Shown: one piece after another, positions 24,609 to 33,896 of the stretch
Position numbering within the stretch: the first letter of the stretch is position 1
Layout of the letters: every line of letters starts with the position of its first letter
NCBI GenBank assembly: GCA_016710265.1
Contig: JADJJL010000001.1
Span: forward strand, 992,001-1,056,000
DNA length: 64,000 nt
Reading direction: 5' to 3'
Source: Saprospiraceae bacterium
GTDB taxonomy: Bacteria > Bacteroidota > Bacteroidia > Chitinophagales > Saprospiraceae
Position numbers and translations under genes: made by a program
Notes under the pieces: model-generated
Databases searched by the model: none
Told to the model about the DNA's origin: nothing
The model's input: only the letters and a program-made list of their open reading frames with translations

Positions 24609-26246
24609 ATGTTATTTTCTAATTCAAAACATCCGATTGCTCTTCCATATTTATTTTTTTCGGAAATGTGGGAACGTTTTGGATATTATTTAATGATAGG
24701 TATTTTTACGTTGTATCTAAAGGATGTGGCAGATGGATTTGCCATGACAGAAGCCGAAAGTGCTGATTTATATGGCACTTTCATTGGTTTGGTTTTTTTA
24801 ACTCCTTTTTTAGGCGGTCTATTGGCAGATCGTTATTTGGGTTTAGGTCGATCCATTATTATCGGTGGATTAATGATGGGCGCTGGATATTTTATGATGG
24901 GAATTCATCATAAAACGGTATTGTATATTGCAATGACTTTGGTAATCTTAGGAAATGGTTTTTTTAAACCAAATATTTCAACCTTATTGGGAAATGTATA
25001 CAATACTGACCAACACAAACACTTAAAAGATGAGGGTTATAATATATTTTATATGGGCATTAATGTGGGTGCCTTTATTTGTAATTTTTTTGGAGCAGCT
25101 TTACAGATTATGTTGGGTTGGGCTTATGCATTTATGGCGGCTGGTGTTGGAATGATTTTGGGTGTGATTATTTTTATGATCGGTCAAAAACATTACAAAC
25201 AATTTGACACCCTTAAGCCTGCTGGCCCAAACGATATGCCTATTTTGAAAATAGTTTATCTAATTATTTTACCTGCATTTGTTTTTGGAATTATAGGCTG
25301 GTTAATTCCATCCAACGTTTTTGGCAGTGACTCCACAGATGCATTTATTTTGGCTTGTATTCCAGTCATATACTTTTATGTTGACATTTACAGAAAAGCG
25401 GAAAAGAATGAGAAAAAACCAATCCTTGCATTATTGGCTATTTTTGCGGTAGTAGTCATGTTTTGGGCAGTGTTTAAACAAAATGGATCTGCTCTTAATA
25501 CTTGGGCAGATAGATATACCGATCGACAGGTTACTGGTAAAACCGAACATGTTTTTAATAACTTAAGACAATCCAAAGAACTCGCTTATAGTCTTGATAG
25601 CGTTGCAGTCTATGACCAGGCTTTTAGGCTTCAAAAAATAGATGGTGTCGTGCTAAAAGAATATAGTTATCCTGTGTATTTTAGAAATATGCCAGAATCT
25701 AAAAAACCCGCTGAAGGTCAAAGTATTAGCGTCTGGTCTACCAATTTGAGTCAAAGTATTAATCCCGCATGGGTCATACTTTTAACCCCCTTGGTGGTTG
25801 CCATGTTTTCATTTCTAAAGAGGAGAAAAAAAGAACCTAGTACACCGTCTAAAATTGCTCTGGGTCTGCTAATCTCAGGTTTGTCTGTTTTAGTTATGGT
25901 TGCCGCGGTGAAAGCGGGTAACAATGGTTCTGAAAAAGTTGCAATATGGTGGTTGGTAGGTAGTTATGGTGTCATTACTTTGGGTGAATTGTTTCTAAGT
26001 CCAATGGGGCTTTCCATCGTTTCTAAACTTAGTCCTCCGAGAATAACAGCACTGATGATGGGTGGTTGGTTTCTGTCGACGTCCATTGGAAATAGACTAA
26101 GTGGTGTTTTAGCCAGCCTTTGGGATGGATATGACGACAAGGCTAATTTCTTTTGGGTCAATTTTGGATTACTAATGGCTGCCACTTTGGTCATGGTATT
26201 TATGTTAAAATGGCTTAACCGGATATTTGCAGAATACGTACGGTAG
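24609..26246 (+). CDS. POT-family proton-dependent oligopeptide transporter
   Basis: Inner membrane di/tripeptide-proton symporter of the MFS (PTR2/POT) type, 545 residues. Hallmarks are EMWERFGYYLMIG (ExxER motif in helix 1), GGLLADRYLGLGRSI, GNGFFKPNISTLLGN and YNIFYMGINVGAF. About 12-14 membrane segments are predicted; a hydrophilic insert (about 300-370, KTEHVFNNLRQSKELAYSLDS) interrupts the second half, as is common in Bacteroidota members. FLSPMGLSIVSKLSPPR is the conserved late-helix signature. Lies 44 bp after ftcD and may be co-transcribed; amino-acid catabolism would fit. Confidence 0.92.
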   Translation: MLFSNSKHPIALPYLFFSEMWERFGYYLMIGIFTLYLKDVADGFAMTEAESADLYGTFIGLVFLTPFLGGLLADRYLGLGRSIIIGGLMMGAGYFMMGIHHKTVLYIAMTLVILGNGFFKPNISTLLGNVYNTDQHKHLKDEGYNIFYMGINVGAFICNFFGAALQIMLGWAYAFMAAGVGMILGVIIFMIGQKHYKQFDTLKPAGPNDMPILKIVYLIILPAFVFGIIGWLIPSNVFGSDSTDAFILACIPVIYFYVDIYRKAEKNEKKPILALLAIFAVVVMFWAVFKQNGSALNTWADRYTDRQVTGKTEHVFNNLRQSKELAYSLDSVAVYDQAFRLQKIDGVVLKEYSYPVYFRNMPESKKPAEGQSISVWSTNLSQSINPAWVILLTPLVVAMFSFLKRRKKEPSTPSKIALGLLISGLSVLVMVAAVKAGNNGSEKVAIWWLVGSYGVITLGELFLSPMGLSIVSKLSPPRITALMMGGWFLSTSIGNRLSGVLASLWDGYDDKANFFWVNFGLLMAATLVMVFMLKWLNRIFAEYVR

Positions 26247-26328
26247 ATGAAAAAGACCATTTGGTCGAATATTTTAAATTTAACTTTTTGAATTTTTGAC
26301 CTTTATGGCATCATTAATCAAATAAGTT

Positions 26329-28717
26329 ATGTCGCGATTATTATTATTTACAATCATTTTCTTTGGATTTTTTCAATTTCTTTGTGCACAAGATTATTTT
26401 ATTTCTGGTTCTGTTAAAAGCTCGAAAGATGAATCCATTTCTTTTGGTACTTTACTTTTAAAAAAGGCTTCCGACAGCAGTCTTGTAAAAGTTAGCATCA
26501 CCAATACGGACGGATTATTTACTTTTTTAAAAATTCCTTCTGGTAAATATTACATCCAAATGGATTATCTAGGATATCAAAAATATAATTCTTCTCAAAT
26601 TGATTTAAACGAAAAGGATATCTCTTTAGATCCTATTATTTTGACTGAAAGGAACACAAATCTTGAAGAAGTCACGATAACAGCAGCAAGGCCAATTGTA
26701 GAAGTTAAAGCGGATAAGACTGTCTTTAATGTACAAGGGACAATCAATGCTGTTGGAGACAATGGATTGAATTTACTTAGAAAAGCCCCCGGGGTAATGG
26801 TAGACAACAACAATAATTTAAGCGTTTTGGGTAGATCTGGTGTCTTAGTTTATGTGGATGGCCGGAGAATCCCAATGAGTGGCCAGGAGTTAAGTAGTTT
26901 TTTGGAAAATCTAAATGCAGATCAGATTGATAGAATTGATATTATCACAAATCCTGGTTCTAAATATGAGGCACAAGGAAATGCTGGGATAATAGATATT
27001 AAATTAAAAAAAGACACAAATATTGGGGCCAATGGTTCTATAAGTAGTACTTTTTCTCATGGTAGACATGCTGTTGGTAATCTAAGTGGAAATGCAAACT
27101 ACAGAAACAAAAAATTCAATGCCTTTGGTGGTTTATCACTCAATTCCGGAAAACGATTTCATGACCTATTTTTTAGAAGTTTTCAAAACCAGCTTTATTT
27201 AGTAGAATCTCATTTAAGTCAAATAGCTTTAATAGTATCAATGGGAGAATGGGGTTTGACTATTTTTTAAATAAGAAATCAACTTTTGGTATTTTAATCA
27301 ATGGTTTGTTTCATGTTTTGGATCACAATTCAACTAATAAAATATTGATATCCAAAGAGATATCTCCTGAATCGGTGGATAGTATTTTAATTGCTCCAAA
27401 TGTCTCTGATGAAGTTAGAGATCAAAAATCCATAAATCTAAATTATGGTTGGACCGATAAAACAAAAAATTTTAATGTTGATTATATTCAACCAAATTTT
27501 ATTACAAAGCAGATTTGGTTTCCCACTTTCTAGTAATCAAAACGAATATAATACAGTAGCGGATATTCAAATACTTTCCGCAAAAATGGATTACGAGCAA
27601 GACTTTTGGGTGGAAAATTGGGGCAGGCACAAAATGGACCCAAGTTACCACGGCCAATGAATTTTATATTATAATATTATTCAAAACGATCGAATCTTAA
27701 ATAATAGGAGGTCAAATTTGTTTGATTACAGGGAGTCTGTTTATGCTGCCTATTTAAATTATAAAAAGAAATTAAGTGAAAAATGGAGCTTTTCCGCGGG
27801 TTTAAGATCTGAGCTCACTGATGCTTCCGGAGATTTAAATGCATTTATTCCTGAACTTGAAGAAAGTCCTGTAAACTTTAATTACATAAGATACTTTCCT
27901 TCTGGGGGAATAACTTACACCCCAAAACAAAAACACAGTTATTCTTTGCAATTTGGAAGAAGAATTAATCGACCAGATTACAATGTATTAAATCCTTTTA
28001 AGGAACAACTTAGTGAACTTTCATATAGTCGCGGTAACAAATTCCTTCAACCGGAACAAGTTAACAATTTGGAATTAGGATATACCTATAATTTTAAATA
28101 CAGCATTAAACTTGCTTATAGTCTTACCAATGATCAGATTACTAGATTGATTGGACCTGATCCAGATGACCCTAGAGCAAGTTATATGAGCTGGAAAATC
28201 TAGCTACCCAAGAAATTTATGGATTAAATATTTCTTTGCCAATTGATATTACTAAATGGTGGAATGCATTTATAAACTTCAATTTTAATTACATTAATAA
28301 TCAAGCTGATTATGGCGCCAATGGTAGTGTAAATGTTCAAGTTTTTGGATATAATTTTTTCAACAACACACTTTCCTTTTTAGCAATAAGTGGAAAGGGG
28401 AAATCTCTGGCTGGTACTCTGGCCCTGGAGTTTGGGGTGGGGTATTCCTCTTTGATCCAAGTTACAGTTTAAATTTAGGTATTCAAAGAAAATTTATCAG
28501 AGATCTCATGAATGTCCGTTTATCAGTGAATGATATTTTTTATCAATCCTGGTGGAGTGGTAAATCAGAATTTAACGGTCAAAAAGCTTTTGGAACAGGA
28601 ATGTGGGATAGTAGACGTGCTGCTTTGAGTATTAGCTTTGACTTAGGAAATAAAAATATTAAATCGCGCAAAAGAAGCACTGGCATTGAAAATGAAAGCA
28701 AGAGAGCTGGAGAATAA
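26329..28717 (+). pseudogene. Outer membrane beta-barrel / TonB receptor-like gene with about six frameshifts
   Basis: The 2.39 kb span would encode about 796 residues, full length for the Bacteroidota outer-membrane barrel family. Order: signal peptide (LLLFTIIFFGFFQFLCAQ), carboxypeptidase-like regulatory domain (GSVKSSKDESISFGTLLLKK), TonB plug (EEVTITAARPIVEVKADKTVFNV, LLRKAPGVMVDNNNNLSVLG), and barrel. The frame breaks near 27210, 27520, 27605 (TTTTGGG), 27675, 28190 (AAAA) and 28400. Joining frames restores family motifs such as KSNSFNSINGRMGFDYF, RFGFPLSSNQNEYNTVADI, KIGAGTKWTQVTTANEFY and WYSGPGVWGGVFLFDPSYS. The stops come from the shifts, not from in-frame nonsense codons. Either the gene has recently decayed or this stretch has uncorrected homopolymer errors; neighbouring genes are intact. 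Confidence 0.85.
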
Positions 28718-28746
28718 TCCTTTTTGTTTAATTTATTATTTGATGC

Positions 28747-28762
28747 TGTTCCACGTGGAACA
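28747..28762. other. parS-like centromere site 1
   Basis: TGTTCCACGTGGAACA, a perfect 16-bp palindrome identical in core to bacterial chromosomal parS (consensus TGTTNCACGTGNAACA), recognised by ParB. No parA/parB gene lies in this window. Confidence 0.85.
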
Positions 28763-28879
28763 TAATAGGTTTTGAAAATATAATGTTTGCTTAATCTCTT
28801 TTACAACTATTTTACCCACAGTTGGAAAAACCTATGCACAAAAGCGATCATTCAAGCTTTAATTTTGTTTTTCCTGATC

Positions 28880-28895
28880 TGTTCCACGTGGAACA
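28880..28895. other. parS-like centromere site 2
   Basis: Second identical copy of TGTTCCACGTGGAACA, 133 bp from the first, in the same non-coding convergent gap and about 4.3 kb from the candidate oriC. Its right end abuts a terminator. Confidence 0.85.
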
Positions 28896-28924
28896 AAAAA
28901 GGCTTCGGATTTTAACCCAAAGCC
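28895..28924 (-). terminator. Terminator of the ECF sigma / barrel operon
   Basis: On the minus strand GGCTTTGG (28924-28917) pairs with CCGAAGCC (28908-28901) with one G-U, followed by TTTTTT that runs straight into the second parS palindrome. Confidence 0.8.
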
Positions 28925-28948
28925 CTCATAAAATACTCTGATCAATGT

Positions 28949-30415
28949 TTATCTTATAAACTGATATCGCAAACCTGCAATCAGTCCAAATTGTATATAA
29001 TTTTGCTTCAATGGATAGTTATCTGTTGTGATAGATCCTAAATAATATCTGACAGATGGTTCAGCAAGTAACATAAGTCCTCTTGACATTTTATAATTTA
29101 ATCCGAAGGATCCCACCAAGCTCATTCCTACATTGTTCTTAAAAAACTGTTTTCCCTCTAGCGACCCTTCTGTTAAGCTAAATTTTTCCTTACTGTTAGG
29201 TTCATAAACAAATCCGGTTCTTCTTGTCATTAAGTTGACAGCAACGCCTCCATTGATCGAAAAGACAAAATCTGCAAGATCAATTTCATATCCAAGCACA
29301 AATGGCAAATCATAAAATTTGTAATAATTGTAAATGTTCTCTACGATATCGACTTGTTGGTGAACTGTGTCTATTGGATTTCCTTTATCATCCTTGCGTA
29401 TAATTTGTATTAGTTGGGTTTCTGTTACAAAGTTGAACCTCTCTTTTATCTCAGAGTAATTAAATCCGGTTCTAAAAGCAAGACCATTCTTTAAAACATA
29501 CGATCCTCTTACACCCATAGAATGTGATCTAACAAACTTTTCATCTGCATTTCTTCTATCTGCATAATCCTTAGAATTGGGATAAACAGGAACGATGGTA
29601 CGTTTAGATATTTCTGGAGCAAAGTAAAAATCAAGATAAATCCTGTCTCTTTTAACATGCCTTTCCACCAAATTGCATGGATCCTCTTTAATATGATGTT
29701 TTAGAGTTGACCTTTTTCTCTTTGTATTTGAAACTAACCATGGCCTATTTTGAAGAGGATCTACCATACTAATTTCATCTCTTTGCTTGGTTGAAGCCCA
29801 CTGATCAGATGATGTCTTTATATTTTGAACTTCTTTTTCCTTATTTATAATTTCCTCACTATTATCAAAAGTCACTCCTTTATTTTGCTCCTCAAACCCA
29901 TTCTTTTTAGCCAGGATATTGTTATTATCTACTTCTGTTGTTGCTAGAGTAAATTTTTCAAGATCTTTCTTCGTAGCGATTATGTTTTTCACTTTAGATT
30001 TTGTGGTATAATCTGATTTTTGGCTAAAAGAATTTGTCTTGTTGGCCTCCTGGACTTCTGGAACTAATATCTCTTGCTCTAAAGCTTTAGAAATCATATT
30101 ATTATCACCTTCAATATTTGCTGTTTTGTTTTCATAAGGAATGTTTTTGAGCTTTTGCTTTGCTTTTTCTTCTGTTTTTTTCTCGGCAACATAATATCCA
30201 TATTTATAAGATGCCATAAGACTAAAACTTACCAAACTTAATCCAATGATTAAATTTGAAATCCAGGGCAAGCCAAATAGTTTTTTTCTGGATGAGTTTT
30301 CATCCAAGGATTTTTCAATTCCTGCCCACAAATGCTCTTGAGGCCCAAAATCCAAGTTTTCTAACTTTTCCCTAAAAAATTGATCCATTGATTGATCTTT
30401 TCTGTCGAAATTCAT
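28949..30415 (-). CDS. Membrane-anchored protein with C-terminal porin-like barrel, partner of the ECF sigma
   Basis: 488 residues in three parts. Residues 1-48 (MDQFFREKLENLDFGPQEHLWAGI) look like the cytoplasmic end of Bacteroidota anti-sigma-type proteins. One membrane segment lies at about 49-70 (ISNLIIGLSLVSFSLMASY). A low-complexity K/E/N-rich linker (70-250) leads to a beta-rich C-terminal region (260-488: IYLDFYFAPEISKR, YVLKNGLAFRTGFNYSEI, ends YIQFGLIAGLRYQFIR) typical of the porin-like barrel family with a terminal aromatic-R strand. Its ATG overlaps the sigma gene stop by 4 bp. A role as regulator of the sigma factor is inferred from this pairing. Confidence 0.75.
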   Translation of the reverse strand: MNFDRKDQSMDQFFREKLENLDFGPQEHLWAGIEKSLDENSSRKKLFGLPWISNLIIGLSLVSFSLMASYKYGYYVAEKKTEEKAKQKLKNIPYENKTANIEGDNNMISKALEQEILVPEVQEANKTNSFSQKSDYTTKSKVKNIIATKKDLEKFTLATTEVDNNNILAKKNGFEEQNKGVTFDNSEEIINKEKEVQNIKTSSDQWASTKQRDEISMVDPLQNRPWLVSNTKRKRSTLKHHIKEDPCNLVERHVKRDRIYLDFYFAPEISKRTIVPVYPNSKDYADRRNADEKFVRSHSMGVRGSYVLKNGLAFRTGFNYSEIKERFNFVTETQLIQIIRKDDKGNPIDTVHQQVDIVENIYNYYKFYDLPFVLGYEIDLADFVFSINGGVAVNLMTRRTGFVYEPNSKEKFSLTEGSLEGKQFFKNNVGMSLVGSFGLNYKMSRGLMLLAEPSVRYYLGSITTDNYPLKQNYIQFGLIAGLRYQFIR

Positions 30416-30963
30416 ATTTCTACTTTTTCTCTTTTTAATAATTTTTCTTGTAAAACTTTTCGAGCTTTTACTAATTGTGACCGCGAAGTGCTCTCTTCAA
30501 TGCCTAACAATTCTGATATTTCTTTATGGTTATAACCTTCAATTGCGTATAAATTAAAAACCATTCTATAACCATCAGGGAGTTCTTCAATTACCAGGAG
30601 CAATTCGTTATAATATAATAAATTTAATCCATTGCCGTCTACTGTTGTTTCCGGAATTTCATCAAGAACCAATAATTCGTTTTTATTACTTTTTTTATGG
30701 TATTTTTTAATTGCATTGTGAATCATAATTTTCCTGACCCATTGCTCAAAGGGACCTTCAAATTTGTATTGCACTATATTTTGAAAAACCTTCACAAAAC
30801 CATCTTGAAGTAAATCCTCTGCTTCCATTTTATGTTTAGCATATCTCAAGCATACAGCCATCATCTTACCAGAAAATAAGTCAAATAAAATCTTCTGTGA
30901 TTTTCTGTCACCAGATTTACAGCCTTGTATCACTTGATTTATTTCCATAAAGGAAGAGCCCAA
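30412..30963 (-). CDS. ECF-type RNA polymerase sigma factor
   Basis: 183 residues. Region 2: LFDLFSGKMMAVCLRYAKHKMEAEDLLQDGFVKVF with the core-binding and DNA-melting helix (FEGPFEQWVRKIMIHNAIKKYHK). Region 4: GYRMVFNLYAIEGYNHKEISELLGIEESTSRSQLVKARK, the -35-binding helix-turn-helix. No C-terminal extra domain. Translationally coupled to the membrane/barrel gene downstream. Of the general Bacteroidota ECF group; its regulon is unknown. Confidence 0.93.
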   Translation of the reverse strand: MGSSFMEINQVIQGCKSGDRKSQKILFDLFSGKMMAVCLRYAKHKMEAEDLLQDGFVKVFQNIVQYKFEGPFEQWVRKIMIHNAIKKYHKKSNKNELLVLDEIPETTVDGNGLNLLYYNELLLVIEELPDGYRMVFNLYAIEGYNHKEISELLGIEESTSRSQLVKARKVLQEKLLKREKVEI

Positions 30964-31027
30964 TTATGTAGACACCTCTTAAATACAAAACGCTGCCTTT
31001 TCAATAAAGATTATTAAATAAAAAGAA

Positions 31028-31789
31028 TTAAGAATTCTCCTTTAAAAAATCATCATAAATTCTATTGAACTCATGCGGCAATTCCATCATTGGTGCGTGC
31101 CCACATTTTTCTAAAAAAAAGAGTTTTGCATTCGGTAACATTTCTTGAAATTTTTCTCCAACAAAAGCAGGAGTTACAATATCTTCTTTTCCCCAAATCA
31201 GAAGTACCGGTACTTTTATCAAATGGAGTCGGTCTCCAACATTGTGTCTTATCGCTGACTTTGCAGTAGCCACAATTCTTATCCCTTTGTACCTGTCATT
31301 TACAATTTCAAAAACTTCATCGATCAACTCAGCAGTAGCAACAGCTGGATCATAAAATGTATCTTGGGTTTTCTTTTTTATAAATTCATAGTCTCCACGC
31401 TTAGGAAAGGTATTACCCATACCACTTTCATACAATCCGGAACTGCCAGTTAACGTGAGCGTTTTTACTCTCTCTTGATCTTCTAATGTATACAACAAAC
31501 CCACATGACCACCTAATGAATTACCAAGTAAATGCACCTGATCAAGCCCTTTGTATCTCACAAAATCATACACATATTTTACCAGCCCACCTAGTCCAAC
31601 TTGGGTAATGGGCAACTCATAAATAGGTAGTATTGGGACTACCACTCTATATCTATCGCCAAAATGATCAATTAAATCTTTAAAATTGGAAAGAGCTCCA
31701 AATAGTCCATGTAGTAGAACTATTGTAGGACCATCAGCTCTGGTTTCTATAAATTTAAATCGATCCTCTGTTTGTATTTCGTATGCCAT
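31028..31789 (-). CDS. Alpha/beta hydrolase
   Basis: 253 residues, cytoplasmic (no signal). Oxyanion loop LLHGLFGALSNF (25-36), nucleophile elbow GNSLGG with Ser91, Asp in IWGKEDIVTP (about 201) and His in KCGHAPMMELP (about 231) form a full catalytic set. The substrate is unclear: the family includes esterases, MenH-like lyases and dehalogenase-like enzymes. Between the ECF sigma and heme A synthase genes on the same strand, 35 bp from the latter. Confidence 0.85.
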   Translation of the reverse strand: MAYEIQTEDRFKFIETRADGPTIVLLHGLFGALSNFKDLIDHFGDRYRVVVPILPIYELPITQVGLGGLVKYVYDFVRYKGLDQVHLLGNSLGGHVGLLYTLEDQERVKTLTLTGSSGLYESGMGNTFPKRGDYEFIKKKTQDTFYDPAVATAELIDEVFEIVNDRYKGIRIVATAKSAIRHNVGDRLHLIKVPVLLIWGKEDIVTPAFVGEKFQEMLPNAKLFFLEKCGHAPMMELPHEFNRIYDDFLKENS

Positions 31790-31824
31790 ATTGTATTACT
31801 TAGAGTCAAAAGTATAAATTATTT

Positions 31825-32901
31825 TTAAAAAGACCGCTTTACACCAAATAAATTATAAATACTCATGCTGTATAAACCTATCCCTAATAATTGATGTGAC
31901 ACTGCAAACCAAATAGGAATTTGTCCAACTGAACCCAAAATGGTAAGTACACCCAGTATTAATTGCATAATGACCAATATAAAAATGATAAAAGAATTCC
32001 TAAAAACTCTTAAATCACCTAATTTATAACTCAAAACAAACAAGATAAGACTTAAAAGCGCTATTACATATGCTAAACCTCTATGTAAAAAATGCATAAT
32101 AATTCCTGAACTAGCATTCAGTTCATACTCATTAAAAAGATAATCTGAATAATTTCCGATACTTTTTATTTCTTCGGGTATCCAAACTCCATTTATATCT
32201 GGCCAAGTTGGAGCAACCAGTGCAGCTTTCATTCCTGCCATCACCCCACCTAAACCCACTTGAATAATAAGCATAATAGGAATTAATACAATCATTCCAT
32301 AAGTAAAAGAGGATTGAATCATCGTAAACGAAGACCCAGAAATTCTATATTTCCAAATAGTCCACAATAAATAACTTAAAAGAGCCACAGCTGCTAAAAG
32401 ATGAAATGATAATTTATAAGCGTTTACCCATGGTCTATTTACTAAACCGCTAGCTACCATAATCCAACCTAGTGATGCAACCAACGAAGCTAAAAGAATT
32501 ACGACCAATAAATCAATAATCAATGACTTGGACAATACCCTTTTTAATAAAAAAATTAAAAAAGGAATAACAAACACAAAACCCATCAATCTGGCCCATA
32601 ATCGATGAAAATACTCCCAAAAGAAAATGTATTTAAATTCCGTTAAATTAATTCCAGAATTAATTTTTAGATATTGAGGTGTTTTTTTGTATAAATTAAA
32701 ATGAATATCCCATTCAGATTCACTAAAAGGATATTTAATTCCAGTTACAATATCCCATTTAGTAATGCTTAATCCACTGCCAGTTAACCTAGTAACACCA
32801 CCTAAAAAAATCTGGAAAAGAATCATTATAAAGCCAGCCCACAGCCAAATGTATACCCATTTCTTCCAATTTCCAGAATCCATGCCACAAAGATCAATCA
32901 A
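31825..32901 (-). CDS. ctaA: Heme A synthase (COX15/CtaA family)
   Basis: Inner membrane enzyme that oxidises heme O to heme A for aa3-type cytochrome oxidase. 358 residues with about eight membrane segments. The N-terminal FLGGVTRLTGSGLSITKWDIVTG motif, the extramembrane loop W-x-x-x-F-x-x-Y-K-K-T-P-Q-Y, the first heme-His helix WEYFHRLWARLMG and later HLLAAVALLSYLLW, MHFLHRGLAYVIAL and VSHQLLGIGLYS give the paired histidines. It is the COX15-like form of larger length. The ATG at 32883 (MDSGNWKKW) could be the real start. It is the first gene left of the candidate origin and points away from it. Confidence 0.93.
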   Translation of the reverse strand: MIDLCGMDSGNWKKWVYIWLWAGFIMILFQIFLGGVTRLTGSGLSITKWDIVTGIKYPFSESEWDIHFNLYKKTPQYLKINSGINLTEFKYIFFWEYFHRLWARLMGFVFVIPFLIFLLKRVLSKSLIIDLLVVILLASLVASLGWIMVASGLVNRPWVNAYKLSFHLLAAVALLSYLLWTIWKYRISGSSFTMIQSSFTYGMIVLIPIMLIIQVGLGGVMAGMKAALVAPTWPDINGVWIPEEIKSIGNYSDYLFNEYELNASSGIIMHFLHRGLAYVIALLSLILFVLSYKLGDLRVFRNSFIIFILVIMQLILGVLTILGSVGQIPIWFAVSHQLLGIGLYSMSIYNLFGVKRSF

Positions 32902-33443
32902 TTCAAGGAATAATTATTTTAATGATTTACACAGTCTCTATATATACTATTTAAATATATAAAAATAAACTGAATATATTATGTCTCTGTGGATATGTGT
33001 ATTAAATAAATTGTACAGTTTACACACAGTTTATTCACAAAAAATGTTTGATTTATAAAATTGAATTTCAATGATTTGTAAGTTTTTATGAAACTATGTT
33101 GAGAAAATAGATGTGGATAAATAGTTGTTTATAATTTGTGGATAATTATAGAGTTTAAACATTTAAAATAATTTACCAATGATTTAGATATTATAATTTT
33201 TTGTAATAAAAAAAATAGCTGTGGAAAATTCTAAGATACAATACAAATAATGTGGTTAAAAATAAAAATATAGGTATTGATAATCTTATTATTAAACATG
33301 ATATTAATACGATATGTGAGAAACAATTTTCAAAATTACTTCTTCCAAAACACATTTGACAAAATTTTTTGAATATGAATAATTACTGATGAGAAAAGGA
33401 GATGCTTCTATTATAAAGGTTATACTTTTGTAAAAAACAAATA
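32902..33443. other. Candidate chromosomal replication origin (oriC)
   Basis: A 542-bp gene-free stretch, strikingly AT-rich, between heme A synthase (leftward) and dtd (rightward). DnaA boxes: perfect TGTGGATAA (complement of TTATCCACA) at 33112-33120 and 33137-33145; one-mismatch sites at 32988-32996 (TGTGGATAT), 33031-33039 (TTATTCACA), 33220-33228 (TGTGGAAAA) and 33251-33259 (TGTGGTTAA). The sequence right of the boxes (33145-33440) is nearly all A/T and could be the unwinding element. Genes diverge for 4 kb to the left and 8 kb to the right, and two parS sites lie 4.3 kb away. dnaA itself is not in the window, as is common in Bacteroidota. Confidence 0.8.
33423..33430 (+). promoter_or_regulatory. 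-7 box of the dtd operon
   Basis: TACTTTTG, predicted start near 33437, leaving only about 7 nt before the TTG start of dtd; the transcript would be almost leaderless. Confidence 0.55.
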
Positions 33444-33896
33444 TTGAGAGTAGTTATTCAAAGAGTATTAGAAACCCAAGTATTAATAAATGGTATAGAA
33501 TACTCCAGAATTAATGCTGGGATGTTTATTTTATTGGGGGTACATACACTGGATGAGCAGGATGATATAAACTGGTTGGTGAATAAAATATATAACTTAA
33601 GAATTTTTTCTGATCATGATAAAAAAATGAATCTTGATTTGAAACAAACAAAGAGTGAAGTAATGGTTGTAAGTCAATTTACTTTATTTGCAAGTACAAA
33701 AAAGGGAAACAGGCCAAGTTTTACAGAATCTGCAGACCCTCAAAAAGCGATCAATTTGTATGATTCATTTTGTCATAATTTGAGTGAAATTTTGGGTGAA
33801 AAAGTAAAAACGGGAATTTTTGGAGCAGACATGCAAATTCAATTAGTCAATGATGGTCCAGTCACAATTATTATAGATTCAAAAAACAAAGAATGA
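33444..33896 (+). CDS. dtd: D-aminoacyl-tRNA deacylase
   Basis: Hydrolyses D-aminoacyl-tRNAs (and glycyl-tRNA-Ala) to prevent misincorporation; 150 residues, the normal length. Starts with TTG at 33444, which is supported because MRVVIQRV is exactly the family N-terminus. Motifs: SQFTLFASTKKGNRPSFTESADP (the SQFTL active site) and FGADMQIQLVNDGPVTI (the Gly-cisPro-like NxGPVT motif). First gene of a ten-gene operon running away from the candidate oriC; its stop overlaps the next start (ATGA). Confidence 0.96.
   Translation: MRVVIQRVLETQVLINGIEYSRINAGMFILLGVHTLDEQDDINWLVNKIYNLRIFSDHDKKMNLDLKQTKSEVMVVSQFTLFASTKKGNRPSFTESADPQKAINLYDSFCHNLSEILGEKVKTGIFGADMQIQLVNDGPVTIIIDSKNKE

Noticed and set aside
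28780..28850. DnaA boxes between the two parS sites (TTACCCACA)
   Set aside because: Only one imperfect match; not enough to call a second origin.
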